From contig NZ_KQ949024.1 in NCBI RefSeq assembly GCF_001514285.1, forward strand, positions 710,700-774,699: a stretch of 64,000 nucleotides of DNA. Direction: 5' to 3'. The notes beneath the pieces are model-generated. The model saw only the letters and a list, made by a program, of their open reading frames with translations. It had not been told where the DNA came from and did not search any database. Shown here in pieces: positions 1-8,420 of this stretch; the first letter of the stretch is position 1, and each line of letters begins with the position of its first letter. This stretch comes from Streptomyces sp. DSM 15324 (lineage in GTDB: Bacteria > Actinomycetota > Actinomycetes > Streptomycetales > Streptomycetaceae). Made by a program: the position numbers and the translations under genes.

Positions 1-112
1 AACCCACGGGAAGATCAAACCATCATTCGTATCCAGCCAACAAGACGTTGAATGGTGAAGCATCACCCTGCGCCACGTCGCGACGCACGCCCGGGGACGG
101 GGCGATGTCCGA

Positions 113-1069
113 CTAGCGTCCGGCCGGCTTCCAGGCGCCGACGCCCAGCCTGCCGGTGGTGCCGAGGTCGAGGCGGGGGGCGATCATGACCGGGGCGGCG
201 CCGGACCTGGCGCGGATCCGGACGTACGGGACGTTCACGGGGTCGGTGCCCGCGTCGGCGGTGTTGCGCCAGACCAGGCCGGAGACGGCGCTCTGGCCGG
301 GTTTCAGGGTGAACGCGCGGGGCGGGTCGTCGTAGCCGGTGCCCGTGGCGATGCTGTCGCCGCCGTGGAGGATCCGCACCCCCTCGACCGGGGCGCGGTC
401 CTCGTCGAGGAGGGTGAGCAGGGGGTAGCCGTCGAGCGGGTAGTCCTTCTCGCCGCAGTTCTCCAGGCGCAGTCCGACGACGCGCAGGCTCATCGCGGCG
501 TCGCCGTCGTCGGCGGTGACCCGGATCCCGGAGGCCGGGCAGACGCCCGCCCGCGCCGGGGCCTCGGCGGCGGGGACCTTGAGGACCTCGGCCACCTTCA
601 CCGTGGTCACGGGCGAGGCACCCGGGGCGAGGACACCCAGCTCGACGGTGCCGCGTACGGTCCTGCCCGCGCGCACGTCCCGCACGGTCACCCACTGGTT
701 GCCCATGACCTCCCCCGCGCTCGTCGTGAAGTCGAAGAGCACGGTGTACGTCAGCGCCTCTTTGCCGTCGTTGGTGACCTCGTAGGCGGCCGAGACGCCG
801 GAGTCGTCGGCCGGGCGGTCGGCGTGGACGGTCCAGTCGGACGCGCCGGGCCTGGGGGTGGGGGTGGTGGCGGGGAGGGTCACGGCGGTGATGCGGACGC
901 CGTCCACCGGAGGGGCGGTGACCGGGGTGCGGGACGCCGGGGAGGCGGCTCCCACGCCGTCGCCGCCGAGGTCGCCGCCCGCGTGTTCCCCTCCGCAGGC
1001 CGTGGCGAGCAGGAGCACGGTGGCGACGGCCGGCAGGAGGCGGAGGCGGAGGGTGCGGGGTGGGCGCAT
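113..1069 (-). CDS. secreted lipoprotein with C-terminal DUF4232-like domain
   Basis: A 318-residue predicted lipoprotein. The N-terminus has basic residues, a hydrophobic stretch and a lipobox ending LATAC (Cys25), so the mature protein should be membrane-anchored on the outside. A Thr/Pro-rich linker follows. Residues about 80-165 look like a beta-rich transport-associated fold, and from about residue 175 (CPASGIRVTADDGDAA) the pattern matches DUF4232: lone Cys residues plus a GYPLLTLLDEDRAPVEG stretch. The role is unknown; such proteins are common at the Streptomyces cell surface. It appears monocistronic, since the neighbouring gene ends 100 bases upstream. Confidence 0.8.
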   Translation of the reverse strand: MRPPRTLRLRLLPAVATVLLLATACGGEHAGGDLGGDGVGAASPASRTPVTAPPVDGVRITAVTLPATTPTPRPGASDWTVHADRPADDSGVSAAYEVTNDGKEALTYTVLFDFTTSAGEVMGNQWVTVRDVRAGRTVRGTVELGVLAPGASPVTTVKVAEVLKVPAAEAPARAGVCPASGIRVTADDGDAAMSLRVVGLRLENCGEKDYPLDGYPLLTLLDEDRAPVEGVRILHGGDSIATGTGYDDPPRAFTLKPGQSAVSGLVWRNTADAGTDPVNVPYVRIRARSGAAPVMIAPRLDLGTTGRLGVGAWKPAGR

Positions 1070-1171
1070 CCGGTCACCCCATCAGGCGGGGCCCGCACCG
1101 ACTGTGGCGGAGGCCATAGTTCCGGTCACAGGCGTGTCACAGACCACCGGGTGCGCCGCCCCGCCCCGGGA

Positions 1172-2092
1172 CTACAGCTGGGACTGGACCTCGGCGGAGA
1201 TCAGTTCCAGGTGGTCGAGGTCGTGCAGGTCGAGGATCTGGAGGTAGAAACGGCGGGAACCGGTCTCGGCGTAGCGGCCGATCTTCTCGACGACCTCGGC
1301 CGGGGTGCCGGCCAGGCCGTTGGTCTTCAGTTCGTCGACCTCGCGGCCGATCGCGGCGGCCCGGCGGGCGACCTCCTGGTCGTCCCTGCCGACACAGACG
1401 ACGAGGGCGTTGGAGTACGTGATGCTGTCGGCGTCGCGGCCGGCCTCCTCGGCAGCGGCCCGGACCCGGCCGAACTGGCGCGCGCTGTCCTCGACCGAGG
1501 AAAACGGCATGTTGAACTCGTCGGCGAACCGGGCCGCGAGGCGGGGCGTACGGGTCGCTCCGTGGCCGCCGATCAGCACGGGGATCTTCGGCTGCGCGGG
1601 CTTGGGCAGCGCGGGCGACGCGGTGAGGTCGTAGTGCTCACCGTGGAAGTCGAAGGTCTTGCCGGACTCGGTGGCCCACAGACCGGTCACGATCTCCAGC
1701 TGCTCCTCCAGGCGGCCGAACTTCGCCTTCGGGAAGGGAATGCCGTACGCCTTGTGCTCCTCCTCGAACCACCCCGCGCCGAGGCCGAGTTCGACGCGCC
1801 CGCCGGACATCTGGTCCACCTGCGCGACCTGGATGGCGAGGACGCCGGGCAGCCGGAAGGTGGCGGCGGTCATGAGCGTGCCGAGACGGATCCGGCGGGT
1901 CTCGCGGGCGAGGCCCGCCAGGGTGATCCAGGCGTCGGTGGGGCCGGGGAGACCGTCGACGTCGCCCATCTTCAGATAGTGGTCGGAGCGGAAGAAGGCG
2001 TCGAAGCCCAGGTCCTCGGTGGCCTTCGCCACGGTGAGGAGGGTGTCGTAGGTGGCGCCCTGCTGGGGCTCGGTGAAGATACGAAGATCCAT
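1172..2092 (-). CDS. LLM-class flavin/F420-dependent oxidoreductase
   Basis: About 306 residues starting MDLRIFTEPQQG, a luciferase-like monooxygenase fold. Visible signatures are the early TYDTLLTVAKATEDLGFDAFF segment, the SDHYL strand, LAGLARETRRIRLGT and GLGAGWFEEEHKAYGIPFP, which are typical of actinobacterial F420-dependent members. Substrate and electron flow are not predictable. An in-frame ATG lies three codons upstream (2101), but homologues I recall begin at the MDLRIF methionine; the purine-rich stretch just before it is unusually close to the start. The 23-bp repeat tract lies upstream, so this gene needs its own promoter between 2102 and 2170. Confidence 0.85.
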   Translation of the reverse strand: MDLRIFTEPQQGATYDTLLTVAKATEDLGFDAFFRSDHYLKMGDVDGLPGPTDAWITLAGLARETRRIRLGTLMTAATFRLPGVLAIQVAQVDQMSGGRVELGLGAGWFEEEHKAYGIPFPKAKFGRLEEQLEIVTGLWATESGKTFDFHGEHYDLTASPALPKPAQPKIPVLIGGHGATRTPRLAARFADEFNMPFSSVEDSARQFGRVRAAAEEAGRDADSITYSNALVVCVGRDDQEVARRAAAIGREVDELKTNGLAGTPAEVVEKIGRYAETGSRRFYLQILDLHDLDHLELISAEVQSQL

Positions 2093-2169
2093 GCCTCCCA
2101 TCCTGCACCGCGGGGTCCCCGTCCGCCCCGGGGGTCCCGGTGCCCGGGTCTCACCATCCCGGTAAGCCC

Positions 2170-2268
2170 GGTAAGCCCGGATGTCATCACTCCGGTAAGC
2201 CCGGTGTCACCACTCCGGTAAGCCCGGTGTCACCACTCCGGTAAGCCCGGTGTCACCACTCCGGTAAG
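2170..2268. repeat. 23-bp tandem repeat, about 4 copies
   Basis: The unit GGTAAGCCCGGTGTCACC plus ACTCC (23 bp) starts at 2194, 2217 and 2240, with a partial copy at 2263 and a degenerate 24-bp copy at 2170. The copies are directly abutting with no spacers. On the minus strand each unit encodes LPEW followed by a stop, and the stop codon of the upstream gene falls inside the first complete unit met by its transcript. Confidence 0.9.
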
Positions 2269-2762
2269 GCCACCCCCGCCACCCCCTCTTTCTCGCCTCT
2301 CGCCTCGCGCTCCTCCCGCTCCTCTCTCGCCGCCAGTTTGCGCAGCATCTCGAGGACGCGGTCCCGGGACTCGTCGGCCGCGTCGATGGCCTCCATGCAC
2401 TGCCAGTAGGTGCCCTGGTCGTCCGCCGCGCTGGCCAGGGCCACCAGGGCGATGCCGACCTCGCCGAGCAGCGCGCCCAGGTCGAGCAGGGACGCGCGGG
2501 CGTCCTCCAGCGCGGTGAGCCGTGCGGCCAGCAGATCGGCGTGGTCGAGGTCGGGGGCCTCCAGCACGCCACAGCCCCGGCCCGCCAGCTCGGTCAACCC
2601 GAGGGCCTCGCCGCGCAGTTCGGGCGGGCCCGAGACGGCCAGCCGACTTCCTATGGCCTGGGCCAGGGCCTGGGCCTGCCACACCTCCGTGAGAATCTCC
2701 GCCCGGCCCGCGCTGCCCGCGAGCGCGCGCCTGCTGGTCAGGATGAGCCGCACCGCGTCCAT
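2253..2762 (-). CDS. DUF6099 family protein
   Basis: A 169-residue protein with start MDAVRLILTSRRALAG chosen because GGGGGTGG sits a few bases upstream; a longer reading to 2834 exists. Alpha-helical throughout, with ILTEVWQAQALAQAIGSRL, a segment naming GPPELRGEALGLTELAG, and a charged C-terminal helix rich in Glu/Arg. It resembles the Streptomyces family DUF6099, whose function is unknown. The last residues (VALPEW) and the stop are encoded by the 23-bp tandem repeat, so expansion of the repeat has touched the C-terminus. Confidence 0.65.
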   Translation of the reverse strand: MDAVRLILTSRRALAGSAGRAEILTEVWQAQALAQAIGSRLAVSGPPELRGEALGLTELAGRGCGVLEAPDLDHADLLAARLTALEDARASLLDLGALLGEVGIALVALASAADDQGTYWQCMEAIDAADESRDRVLEMLRKLAAREEREEREARGEKEGVAGVALPEW

Positions 2763-2984
2763 GCGCCACCCCCGTCTGTCCGACGTGCTCCTCGCACGTC
2801 CGTCCGGACTCCCTTGCGCACCGCCCTCGCGCACAGAGAGCGTTCCACTACCCAGAGTGAGGGTCTGTGGGGCGAAAAGCCAGAGGAAGACGGAAATCTG
2901 TGGACAACAAATCGGTTGCGGCCCCCCGGACGACTCCGGAGAGTGAAACCGGACCGAAGGAGTCCCGGGGCCGTCCCGGGCCTC

Positions 2985-3311
2985 CTATGGCGCTGGGAAC
3001 CTGCGTTCGTTGCGGTCGATCTTCGCGTCGAGGGCGGCGAGCGGATCGACGCCGAGCACCTCGCAGAGCTGGAGCAGATACGCGAGGACGTCGGCGACCT
3101 CGTCCGTCACCCGGTGCGCGGTCTCCGGGTCGTCCATGACCCGCGCGGACTCCTCCGGGGTCAGCCACTGGAAGATCTCGACCAGTTCGGATGCCTCCAC
3201 GCTGAGCGCGGAGACGAGGTTCTTGGGGGTGTGGAAGGGCTGCCAGTTCCGTGCGGCCGCGAACTCGGCCAGTCTGCGCTGGAGTTTCGCCACGTCGAGG
3301 TGTTCTGTCAC
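2985..3311 (-). CDS. MazG-like nucleotide pyrophosphohydrolase
   Basis: 108 residues, the usual size of the compact all-alpha NTP pyrophosphohydrolases (MazG-like/dCTPase type). Metal-binding motifs are visible: EASELVE (the ExxE pair, residues about 39-45) and VTDEVADVLAYLL (the second acidic pair, residues about 69-81). It probably hydrolyses non-canonical or excess (d)NTPs to the monophosphate and pyrophosphate in the cytoplasm. Its ATG overlaps the stop of the ATPase gene upstream (3308), so the two are likely co-transcribed. Confidence 0.88.
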   Translation of the reverse strand: MTEHLDVAKLQRRLAEFAAARNWQPFHTPKNLVSALSVEASELVEIFQWLTPEESARVMDDPETAHRVTDEVADVLAYLLQLCEVLGVDPLAALDAKIDRNERRFPAP

Positions 3312-5365
3312 TCACCCAGGTGTACCACCGTGACGCCGTGGGTCCGGGCCGCCCAGGAGGGGTCGCTGACCGTGCCGACGCAGCGGATGTGCCCGCGGTC
3401 GGCCATCCGCACCGCGAGCCGGAGCAGAGCGGCGCGCTGGCGCGGGTCCAGGCCGCGGTCGAAGTTGTCGCAGAGCAGGGTGAGCGCCTGCATCGCGGAG
3501 GGCACCTCGCCGGCCGTGTCCAGGTCGAGGACGCCGGGGCCGGTGAGGAGGACCAGGGCGAGGGCGACGTAGCGCAGTTCGCCGTAGCCGAGGCGGGCGA
3601 GTTCCGTGGCGGTGCCGTCGCCGCGGTCGAGCACCGCGCGGACCGTGCCGTCGGGCAGGGGTTCGGCGCGCAGGTCGACGATCCGTCCGGCGCAGCCGGC
3701 GTCGAGGGCGGCGACCAGTTGGCCGTGGCGGCGGGCGCACTCCTCGCCGGTGCGCCAGAGCACGTCGGCGAGGTTGTCGCAGCCGCTGAGCAGCCGGCCG
3801 GAGCCGAGGGGCACCGGGGCGCCCATCCACTCCGGCTGGGGGTCGCAGACGAAGACCGAGCGCAGGGCGACGACCATCTGTTCGGCCGCGGCGAGGACCT
3901 GCCGCTGCCCGTCGGTCCGGCCGGATACGCGCAGCGGCAGCAGGGCGGTGCCGAGGCGGTCGTCGGGGAGGGGGGCGCGGGTGACGGGGGCGGATCCGCC
4001 GGTGTGCCAGGCGGCCTGCACCGTACGGCGTCCGGGATCGCGCAGCGCGGTCTCCAGCAGCACGAGTCCGTCGGCGCTCAGCCGCTCCCCCACGATCCGC
4101 AGCTCGGGTTCGGCCTGAACGGCGACGTCGAGGCGGACCGGGCCCTCGGGGCCGTCGGCGGTGCAGCCGATCCGGAAGCCGCGGCGCCGCTGGGCGTCGG
4201 GGCGGGCCCGCTCGGGGACGCAGGAGAGCGGATCGGGGAACACGTCGGCGACCCGCGCCCCGCCGCCGAGTCGCGCCAGCGCCTCGTACGCCCGCACCGC
4301 CGAGGTCTTCCCGCTCCCGCTGTCCCCCGCGATCACGGTCACGGCGCCCAACGGAACCCGCACCCGCCGATGCCCGGCGAACGCGGACAGCCGCAACTCG
4401 GTCACACAGGGGCGCAGAGGCCGGCGCGGTGCACCCGCGGCGCCGGAAACCCGCACCCCCTCAAAACCGCCCGCCCACCCGGGGTCCCCGACCGGGAGAC
4501 CGTCGGCGAGCGCCCCGCCGAGACCGGCGCCACGGTCGCGACCGCCCGCCCCGACGGTACGCCCGGTGACGAACGGGACGGGGCCGAGGGGACCGGCGGG
4601 GCGGCCGTCGGAAGACGCGCCGTCACAATCGGCGGCACCGCCGGGACCATCCGCACGGCCCGAGCAACCGGCGTCACCACCGACACCAGCCGCACGGTCC
4701 GAGCAACCGGCGTCAACCGGGCCGGCCCCGGCAGGGCGACCACCGGCGGGCACGCCATCACCAGCGGCGGCGCCGTCGGCAGCAGCCGAGCCCTCCGCAC
4801 GCCCGGCGACGGACGGGACAGGCCCGGCAGGACGACCCACGGCGGACACGCCAGGCCCGGCAGAGCAGCCAACGGCGGGCACCCCATCACCAGGGGCGGC
4901 GCCGCTGGCAGCAGCCCAGCCCTCCGCACGCCCGGCACCGGACGGGACAGACCCGGCAGGGCGCCCCACGGCGGACACGCCAGGCCTGGCAGAGCAGCGC
5001 ACGCCGTCACCAGCGGCAGGGCTGCCGGGAGCAGCCGAGCCCTCCGGACGACCGACATCGACCAGGGCGGGCCCGGCAGGGCGCCCCACCGCGGACACGC
5101 CAGGCCCGGCAGAGCAGCCAACGGCGGGCACGCCGTCACCAGCGGCGGCGCCGTCGGCGACAGTCGTGCCCTCCCGGTCGGTCGGGTGACCGGCGGTGGA
5201 CGGGGCGCGGTCGGAAGCGGGCGCCGCAGCGGCAGCGCGGTCAGGGGCGGGTGCGCCGTCGTCGGCGGCACTGCTGTCGGCCGGGCGGTCGGGGGCCGGT
5301 GGGGCGGCCCGATCGGTCGGACGGTCGGCAGTGGGGTGGGGGGACGGGGCGGGGGGCGCGGTCAT
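3308..5365 (-). CDS. AAA-family ATPase with repetitive Pro/Ala/Gly-rich N-terminus
   Basis: About 685 residues from MTAPPAPSPHP. An in-frame ATG at 5437 would add 24 residues; neither start has a strong ribosome site. The first ~330 residues are low-complexity with repeats of the GDGVPAVGCSAGPGVSAVGR type. From about residue 335 a globular ATPase begins: a Walker A GDSGSGKTSA at roughly residue 347, a segment RLGYGELRYVALALVLL resembling the signature region of SMC/RecF-like ATPases, and a C-terminal VGTVSDPSW. The fold suggests an SMC-related or OLD-like single-polypeptide ATPase. Function is unknown. It lies upstream of, and overlaps, the MazG-like gene, which may mean a shared nucleotide or DNA-related role (inference). 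Confidence 0.75.
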   Translation of the reverse strand: MTAPPAPSPHPTADRPTDRAAPPAPDRPADSSAADDGAPAPDRAAAAAPASDRAPSTAGHPTDREGTTVADGAAAGDGVPAVGCSAGPGVSAVGRPAGPALVDVGRPEGSAAPGSPAAGDGVRCSARPGVSAVGRPAGSVPSGAGRAEGWAAASGAAPGDGVPAVGCSAGPGVSAVGRPAGPVPSVAGRAEGSAAADGAAAGDGVPAGGRPAGAGPVDAGCSDRAAGVGGDAGCSGRADGPGGAADCDGASSDGRPAGPLGPVPFVTGRTVGAGGRDRGAGLGGALADGLPVGDPGWAGGFEGVRVSGAAGAPRRPLRPCVTELRLSAFAGHRRVRVPLGAVTVIAGDSGSGKTSAVRAYEALARLGGGARVADVFPDPLSCVPERARPDAQRRRGFRIGCTADGPEGPVRLDVAVQAEPELRIVGERLSADGLVLLETALRDPGRRTVQAAWHTGGSAPVTRAPLPDDRLGTALLPLRVSGRTDGQRQVLAAAEQMVVALRSVFVCDPQPEWMGAPVPLGSGRLLSGCDNLADVLWRTGEECARRHGQLVAALDAGCAGRIVDLRAEPLPDGTVRAVLDRGDGTATELARLGYGELRYVALALVLLTGPGVLDLDTAGEVPSAMQALTLLCDNFDRGLDPRQRAALLRLAVRMADRGHIRCVGTVSDPSWAARTHGVTVVHLGE
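4730..5160. repeat. degenerate 120-129 bp direct repeats inside the ATPase gene
   Basis: The anchor word CCCTCCG recurs at 4791, 4920 and 5040, each within a longer similar block (about 40-43 codons). The block encodes the repeated GDGVPAVGCSAGPGVSAVGR segment. Repeat length is a multiple of three in both intervals, so copy-number change keeps frame. Confidence 0.8.
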
Positions 5366-5460
5366 ATGCGGACCGTAGGGGTCCGGTCGGCGGGCGAACC
5401 GTTCCGGCCCTGAGGACTTCCTACGATCGAGCGACATGCCCGGCTGACACGCCCCGGCCG

Positions 5461-5841
5461 CTACACCCCCGCGCCCTCCATGAGCCCGCTCACCTCGGTG
5501 CCCGGCGGGGTGAGGAGGAAGACGTTGCGGTCGACGCGGTGCATACCGCTGGCGAGGCCGAAGACGACCCCGGTGGAGAAGTCCAGGACGCGCTTGGCCA
5601 CGTCGGTCTCCGCGCTGGTGAGGTCGAGGAGGACCGGGATGCCGGCCATCAGGGTCTCGGCGACCTCCCGGGCGTCGGCGAAGATGTTGACCCGCAGCAC
5701 GACGAAGCGCCGACGGGTCTCCGTCACGTCGTCGGGGAGCGAACGGTGGTTCACCGCCGACGGCCAGGCGTCCCGGCCCCGCAAGGGGACTACCTGGGCG
5801 AGCCCTTCCCACTGCTCGTCGGTGACGTCGTATCGGTTCAC
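5461..5841 (-). CDS. SepF-like cell division protein (paralogue)
   Basis: 126 residues from GTG (VNRYDVTDEQW), chosen because AGGGGGA lies five bases upstream. The C-terminal 90 residues match the SepF core: FVVLRVNIFADAREVAETLM, VLLDLTSAETDVAKRVLDFS and GVVFGLASGMHRVDRNVFLL, including the glycine used for dimer packing. The N-terminal membrane-targeting helix and long acidic linker of canonical SepF are absent or replaced by a short segment, so this is one of the extra SepF-like proteins found in Streptomyces rather than the one beside ftsZ. A role in FtsZ anchoring or modulation is inferred. Confidence 0.8.
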   Translation of the reverse strand: MNRYDVTDEQWEGLAQVVPLRGRDAWPSAVNHRSLPDDVTETRRRFVVLRVNIFADAREVAETLMAGIPVLLDLTSAETDVAKRVLDFSTGVVFGLASGMHRVDRNVFLLTPPGTEVSGLMEGAGV

Positions 5842-6033
5842 CGGGTCCCCCTGAACTGACTCGCACTCAATGCCTGCACCAGCCAATTCTTACGCCAAGT
5901 CACCCGTTCGGCCCAACAGCGACACGGACGGCGACCGGATCGGGCCTCCCACGGACGCTTCTTACCCGCCGCACACCGGAATCTTCACGTCCCGGAACAG
6001 CTCGTTCACCGAGCGCGACTACGTTCCCGTGCC

Positions 6034-7779
6034 GTGCACTTGGCAGAAACCCCGCTGGTGACACCCGGTCGGCGGACCCGGTCGGCGGTGTCCGCCCTTC
6101 CGGAACCCCCCGCGCAGTGGCACCGCGTGCTGACCCTCCTCTCCGCCGTGTCCCTCTTCATCGGCACCCGCTCGGTGTGGTCGACGGCAGCGAGCCACAA
6201 GGTCGTCGTGGCCGCCGTCATCTCGGTCTGCTACGCCTCGATCCTGGTCTGCGGAGTGCTCGCGCTCGTCGTGCGCCGGGCCCGCTCGCTGGCCCGCGTC
6301 GACCTGGGCGTACTGGTCACCGCCGTGGTCCTGGTGCTGTGTGCCTGGGCGGTGTACCACCAGGGCGGCGACGAAGCGGTCCTGACCACCCAGGCGGCCC
6401 GGGAGATCGCCGCCGGGCGGCCCGTCTACGGCCGGCCCTGGCCCTGGCTGTTCGGCCACGGCACCGTCGCCCTCACCCCGACCGTGTACGGCGGCTACGA
6501 CTTCACGTACGGCTACCCCCCGCTCGCCCCGCTGCTCACCGCGCCGCTGCTGTGGCTCGGGCACGGGGGCGCCCCGGCGACGGCCACGGCGACCGGCGCG
6601 CTGCTCGTGGGCGCGGTGGCACTGTGGCGGATGCTGCCCGCACCATGGCGGCCGGCCGCGACCATGGTGTGCCTCGGCTTCTCGTTCCTGCCGATGTACG
6701 GGCGCCAGGGCTATCCGGCGATCCTCGCTCTGGCCCTGCTGCTGCCGGCCGTGGTGCGCTGGCCGCGTACGGGTCGCGGCGGAGTGCTCGGGCGGGCGGG
6801 CGTGGCCCGGGCGGTGTGCCTCGGCGCGGCCTGCGCCGCCCAGCAGTTGTCGTGGTTCGTGGTGCCGTTCCTGCTGGCCGGGATCTACGCGGTGCGCCGC
6901 GGTGAGCTGGGCCCGCGCGCGGCGGCGGGGGTGGTGCTGCGGATCGCCGGGGTCGCCGTCACCGTATGGCTGCTGATCAACGCCTACTTCCTGGCGCAGC
7001 AGCCGGCGGCCTGGCTGAAGGGCATCGCGCTGCCGCTCACGCAGGGCGCGGTGCTGCACGGCCAGGGGCTGATCGGTGTGTCGCTGTACCTCACGGACGG
7101 CAGCGACCGGCTCGACTGGTACGGGCACGCGAGCCTGCTGCTGGCGGTGGGGCTGCTGGCGGTGTTCGTGCTGTTCGTGCGGCGGCTGGGGCCGGCCGCG
7201 ACGGTGCTGCCGTGGTGCGCGTTCTTCCTGGCCACGCGCTCCCAGGACGGCTACTACCTGATGATGACGCCGCTGTGGCTGGCGTCGGCGGTCACCGCGC
7301 CGCTGCCGGAGTTCGCCGGCGCGTGGCAGCCGAGGCCCCGGGTCCTGGCGGGGCCTCGGCGGCACCGGGCGCGGGTCGCCGCGGCCGTCCTGGTGCTGCT
7401 GCCCGCGCTGGCGAGCGCGACGGCGGCGGCCACCGGGACGCCCCCGCTGCGGATGCGGGTGACGGCGGCCCGGCACGACAGGGCGACCGCGGTGACGCTG
7501 ATGACCGTACGGGTGACCAACACCGGGGACAGCGCGCTGAGTCCGCACTTCACCCTCACCACGGGCCAGGGCATGGACCCGTACTGGATCGTGGCCGCAG
7601 GGCCGCGCACGCTGCCCGCGCACGGCACGGCCCGCTACGAACTCCGGCCGCCCAAGGGGACGTTCCGCCTTCCCCGGCCGAGCGTGCGCATCCGGTTGCG
7701 GGCCTTCACCGCGGATCCGCAGACGCTGTCGAGCGCGGACGTGGGCTCCGCGCTGCGCACGTCCGCGGAACGACGGTGA
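6034..7779 (+). CDS. polytopic membrane protein, GT-C glycosyltransferase-like
   Basis: A 581-residue protein with about ten hydrophobic segments and a soluble C-terminal tail of ~120 residues. The aligned GGDEAVLTTQAAREIAAG and YGGYDFTYGYPPLAPLL loops, just after the first membrane segments, resemble the catalytic-loop region of polyprenol-phosphate-mannose-dependent GT-C/DUF2029 enzymes, but I see no unambiguous catalytic motif. The tail (MRVTVRV-like strands, LTTGQGMDPYWIV) may be an extracytoplasmic beta-domain. The start is GTG; a later start is possible. It is alone, with no cell-wall genes beside it. Confidence 0.6.
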   Translation: MHLAETPLVTPGRRTRSAVSALPEPPAQWHRVLTLLSAVSLFIGTRSVWSTAASHKVVVAAVISVCYASILVCGVLALVVRRARSLARVDLGVLVTAVVLVLCAWAVYHQGGDEAVLTTQAAREIAAGRPVYGRPWPWLFGHGTVALTPTVYGGYDFTYGYPPLAPLLTAPLLWLGHGGAPATATATGALLVGAVALWRMLPAPWRPAATMVCLGFSFLPMYGRQGYPAILALALLLPAVVRWPRTGRGGVLGRAGVARAVCLGAACAAQQLSWFVVPFLLAGIYAVRRGELGPRAAAGVVLRIAGVAVTVWLLINAYFLAQQPAAWLKGIALPLTQGAVLHGQGLIGVSLYLTDGSDRLDWYGHASLLLAVGLLAVFVLFVRRLGPAATVLPWCAFFLATRSQDGYYLMMTPLWLASAVTAPLPEFAGAWQPRPRVLAGPRRHRARVAAAVLVLLPALASATAAATGTPPLRMRVTAARHDRATAVTLMTVRVTNTGDSALSPHFTLTTGQGMDPYWIVAAGPRTLPAHGTARYELRPPKGTFRLPRPSVRIRLRAFTADPQTLSSADVGSALRTSAERR

Positions 7780-7791
7780 CGTGCCGGCGGG

Positions 7792-8307
7792 TCAGGCCGT
7801 CGCGCGGGTGAAGCGGAGCGTGCCGGTGACCGCGGTCAGGCCGCGGATCATGCCGAGCTGGTTCCAGCCCAGGCCGAACTCGGCGCGGTCGACGGTGAAT
7901 TCGGCGTCCAGGGTGACGGCGTCGGCGCTCGCGCCGGTCAGCTTCGCAGTGAAGGAGTGCGGGCGGCTGATGCCGCGCACGGTGAGCTGGCCGGAGACCT
8001 CGACCGCGTCGGCGCCGCGCAGGGCGGCGGAGCGCACGGCGTAGGTGATCTCGGGGTGGTTCGCCGCGTCGAAGAAGTCGGCGCCGCGCAGGTGCTCGTC
8101 ACGCTTGGCGTTCTTGGTGTCGAGCGAGGCGACGTCGAGGGCGAGGGTGCCGGTGGCGGAGCCGTCGGCGGCCACCTCTCCCCCGCCGCGCACGGTCCCG
8201 AAGGCGCCCTTGACGGTCACCAGGCCCCACATCGTCTTGTGCTTCAGGGCGACGGTGGAAGCGCTGGTGTCGAGCTGCCACAGTCCGGTGTCCACGGCGA
8301 CGGTCAT
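7792..8307 (-). CDS. YceI family protein
   Basis: 171 residues from MTVAVDTGLWQLDTSAS, with CAGGAAAC about 7 bases upstream supporting this start. The YceI lipocalin-like beta-barrel pattern is clear: TSASTVALKHKTMWGLVTVKG, SLDTKNAKRDEHLRGADFFD, and a final DRAEFGLGWN strand. Family members bind isoprenoid-like or other hydrophobic ligands; no signal peptide is seen here, so it should be cytoplasmic. It is divergent from a MarR gene, with operator-like palindromes between the two, so the MarR protein probably represses it. Confidence 0.9.
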   Translation of the reverse strand: MTVAVDTGLWQLDTSASTVALKHKTMWGLVTVKGAFGTVRGGGEVAADGSATGTLALDVASLDTKNAKRDEHLRGADFFDAANHPEITYAVRSAALRGADAVEVSGQLTVRGISRPHSFTAKLTGASADAVTLDAEFTVDRAEFGLGWNQLGMIRGLTAVTGTLRFTRATA

Positions 8308-8332
8308 GGTCGTTTCCTGTCCAGAGTGATGA

Positions 8333-8401
8333 TTCAAATTTGGATGATGCGACGCTAGCGGATTATCCAAAACTGAACAACCCCTGTCGTCCAAAATTGG
8401 A
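8333..8401. promoter_or_regulatory. three MarR operator-like sites between yceI and marR genes
   Basis: Three related 12-bp sites lie in the divergent promoter region: TTCAAATTTGGA (8333-8344), TCCAAAACTGAA (8366-8377) and the perfect palindrome TCCAAAATTGGA (8390-8401). They share TCCAAA half-sites and are the most AT-rich bases locally. The position suits autoregulation and repression of the YceI gene. Confidence 0.75.
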
Positions 8402-8420
8402 CCACGGTTACACTCGAGGC

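Noticed and set aside
1..112. Gene end at the left edge
   Set aside because: No frame on either strand shows a recognisable domain or coupling to the lipoprotein gene.
365..2221. Long plus-strand open frame across the lipoprotein and LLM genes
   Set aside because: It is the GC-rich antisense reading of two well-recognised minus-strand genes; composition is Gly/Arg/Val-rich with no family match.
2170..2268. Possible CRISPR array
   Set aside because: The 23-bp units abut directly without spacers and no cas genes are near.
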